From: Candidatus Pacearchaeota archaeon ex4484_31 | GTDB taxonomy: Archaea > Nanobdellota > Nanobdellia > Pacearchaeales > UBA284 | Direction: 5' to 3' | Assembly: GCA_002254805.1 (NCBI GenBank) | Contig: NJDW01000022.1 | Location: 1-5,566, forward strand | Length of the DNA: 5,566 nucleotides | In this document: piece after piece, positions 5,179-5,566 of the stretch | Layout: every line of letters starts with the position of its first letter | How positions within the stretch are numbered: position 1 is the first letter of the stretch | Notes under the pieces: generated by a model | Seen by the model: only the letters and a program-made list of their open reading frames with translations | Database searches by the model: none | Told to the model about the DNA's origin: nothing | Position numbers and translations under genes: made by a program

Positions 5179-5566
5179 GTTTTACTCCGATTCTTTTACA
5201 ATAGTTTCTTATCGGACATTTGCTGCATAAAGGTGAAACAGGTAAACAAATAGTTCTACCGAATAGGATAAACAACCCGTTAAATTCCTTCCAGTATTTT
5301 TTTGGCACTATTCTTTCAAGCTCTTTCTCGCTTTGCTCCGGTGTTCTAGTTTTTATCCACCCAATCCTGTTAGGGATTCTATGGCAATGCGTATCTATAG
5401 GTAAGGTATCTTTACCGAAGGCAAAATTAAGGACGATGTTTGCTGTTTTCTGGCCTATTCCTTTTATCTTTAGCAGCTCTTCTTTCTTATCAGGAACCCT
5501 GCCGTTAAATTTTTCTACTATAACCCTGCTAACATGCTTCAAAATTTTTGCTTTCTTTCTATAATA
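5168..5566 (-). CDS. nth: Endonuclease III-family DNA glycosylase/AP lyase, C-terminal part
   Basis: A base-excision-repair enzyme that removes oxidised pyrimidines and cleaves the abasic site. The visible 132 residues run open to the right edge, so the start is outside the window; a TTG at 5542 is only an internal codon, because the preceding residues (YYRKKAKI) align with the family's usual G-[LYF]-Y-x-x-K-A region. The helix-hairpin-helix LLKIKGIGQKTANIVLN carries the catalytic lysine (visible residue 40). IDTHCHRIPNR carries the catalytic aspartate (visible residue 58). The iron-sulfur loop C-X6-C-X2-C-X5-C (CLPVSPLCSKCPIRNYC) is intact near the end. The C-terminus is short and basic. It is convergent with the 34-codon ORF, and the stop codons are about 22 nt apart. 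All visible catalytic features are present, so it is probably functional. Confidence 0.93.
   Translation of the reverse strand, partial: YYRKKAKILKHVSRVIVEKFNGRVPDKKEELLKIKGIGQKTANIVLNFAFGKDTLPIDTHCHRIPNRIGWIKTRTPEQSEKELERIVPKKYWKEFNGLFILFGRTICLPVSPLCSKCPIRNYCKRIGVKRSR

Noticed and set aside
5540..5542. TTG as the start of the endonuclease III gene
   Set aside because: The frame continues upstream to the window edge and the extra residues match the family, so the TTG is an internal leucine codon of a gene cut by the window.
5220..5564. Plus-strand frame of 114 codons opposite nth
   Set aside because: Fully antisense to a clear endonuclease III sequence with intact catalytic and iron-sulfur motifs.
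1..5566. CRISPR array, rRNA, transposase or integrase gene
   Set aside because: No regularly spaced direct repeats, rRNA-like stretches, or integrase/transposase motifs were seen on either strand.

Overview
This window looks archaeal, most likely from a small-genome, AT-rich lineage such as DPANN (Woesearchaeota, Pacearchaeota or similar). That placement is an inference from gene content and signals; no marker gene was searched. The supporting signs are: a secF-then-secD order without secA in view; SecD and SecF with archaeal motifs (GVDDQ in SecD); TATA-box promoters placed about 27 nt from start codons, which implies leaderless mRNAs; short T-run terminators; a GC-rich tRNA in a very AT-rich background; and an archaeal-style polysaccharide flippase.

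Layout. Positions 4495 down to 37 (minus strand) form one tightly packed operon: secF, secD (ATGA overlap), a small multi-pass YdjM-like membrane hydrolase (1-nt gap), and a polysaccharide flippase (overlapping or closely following start). Six codons of a possible further gene reach the left edge. SecF and SecD are the auxiliary half of the Sec translocon. The last two genes are envelope functions: a putative membrane metal-dependent hydrolase and a lipid-linked glycan flippase. The operon therefore couples protein export to envelope assembly. SecD is long for an archaeon because it carries two PDZ-like modules between its first membrane helix and its P1 domain.

A 98-nt divergent promoter region separates secF from a 90-residue, two-helix membrane protein on the plus strand (4594-4866). 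Both genes appear to start leaderless, and the plus-side TATA box lies in a perfect 13-bp tandem duplication. Next come tRNA-Gly(TCC) (4903-4974) and its T7 terminator.

The segment 4982-5167 is the most unusual part. It contains a TATA box fused to a perfect 22-bp palindrome, a second degenerate dyad exactly 21 bp further on, and a 34-codon ORF. An imperfect copy of the tRNA 3' end plus its T-tract recurs about 185 bp later, at the 3' end of the endonuclease III gene. This resembles a tiny insertion or integration scar at a tRNA gene that carries an operator-controlled micro-ORF. The right end (5566-5168, minus) is the C-terminal part of an endonuclease III-type DNA glycosylase whose start lies outside the window.
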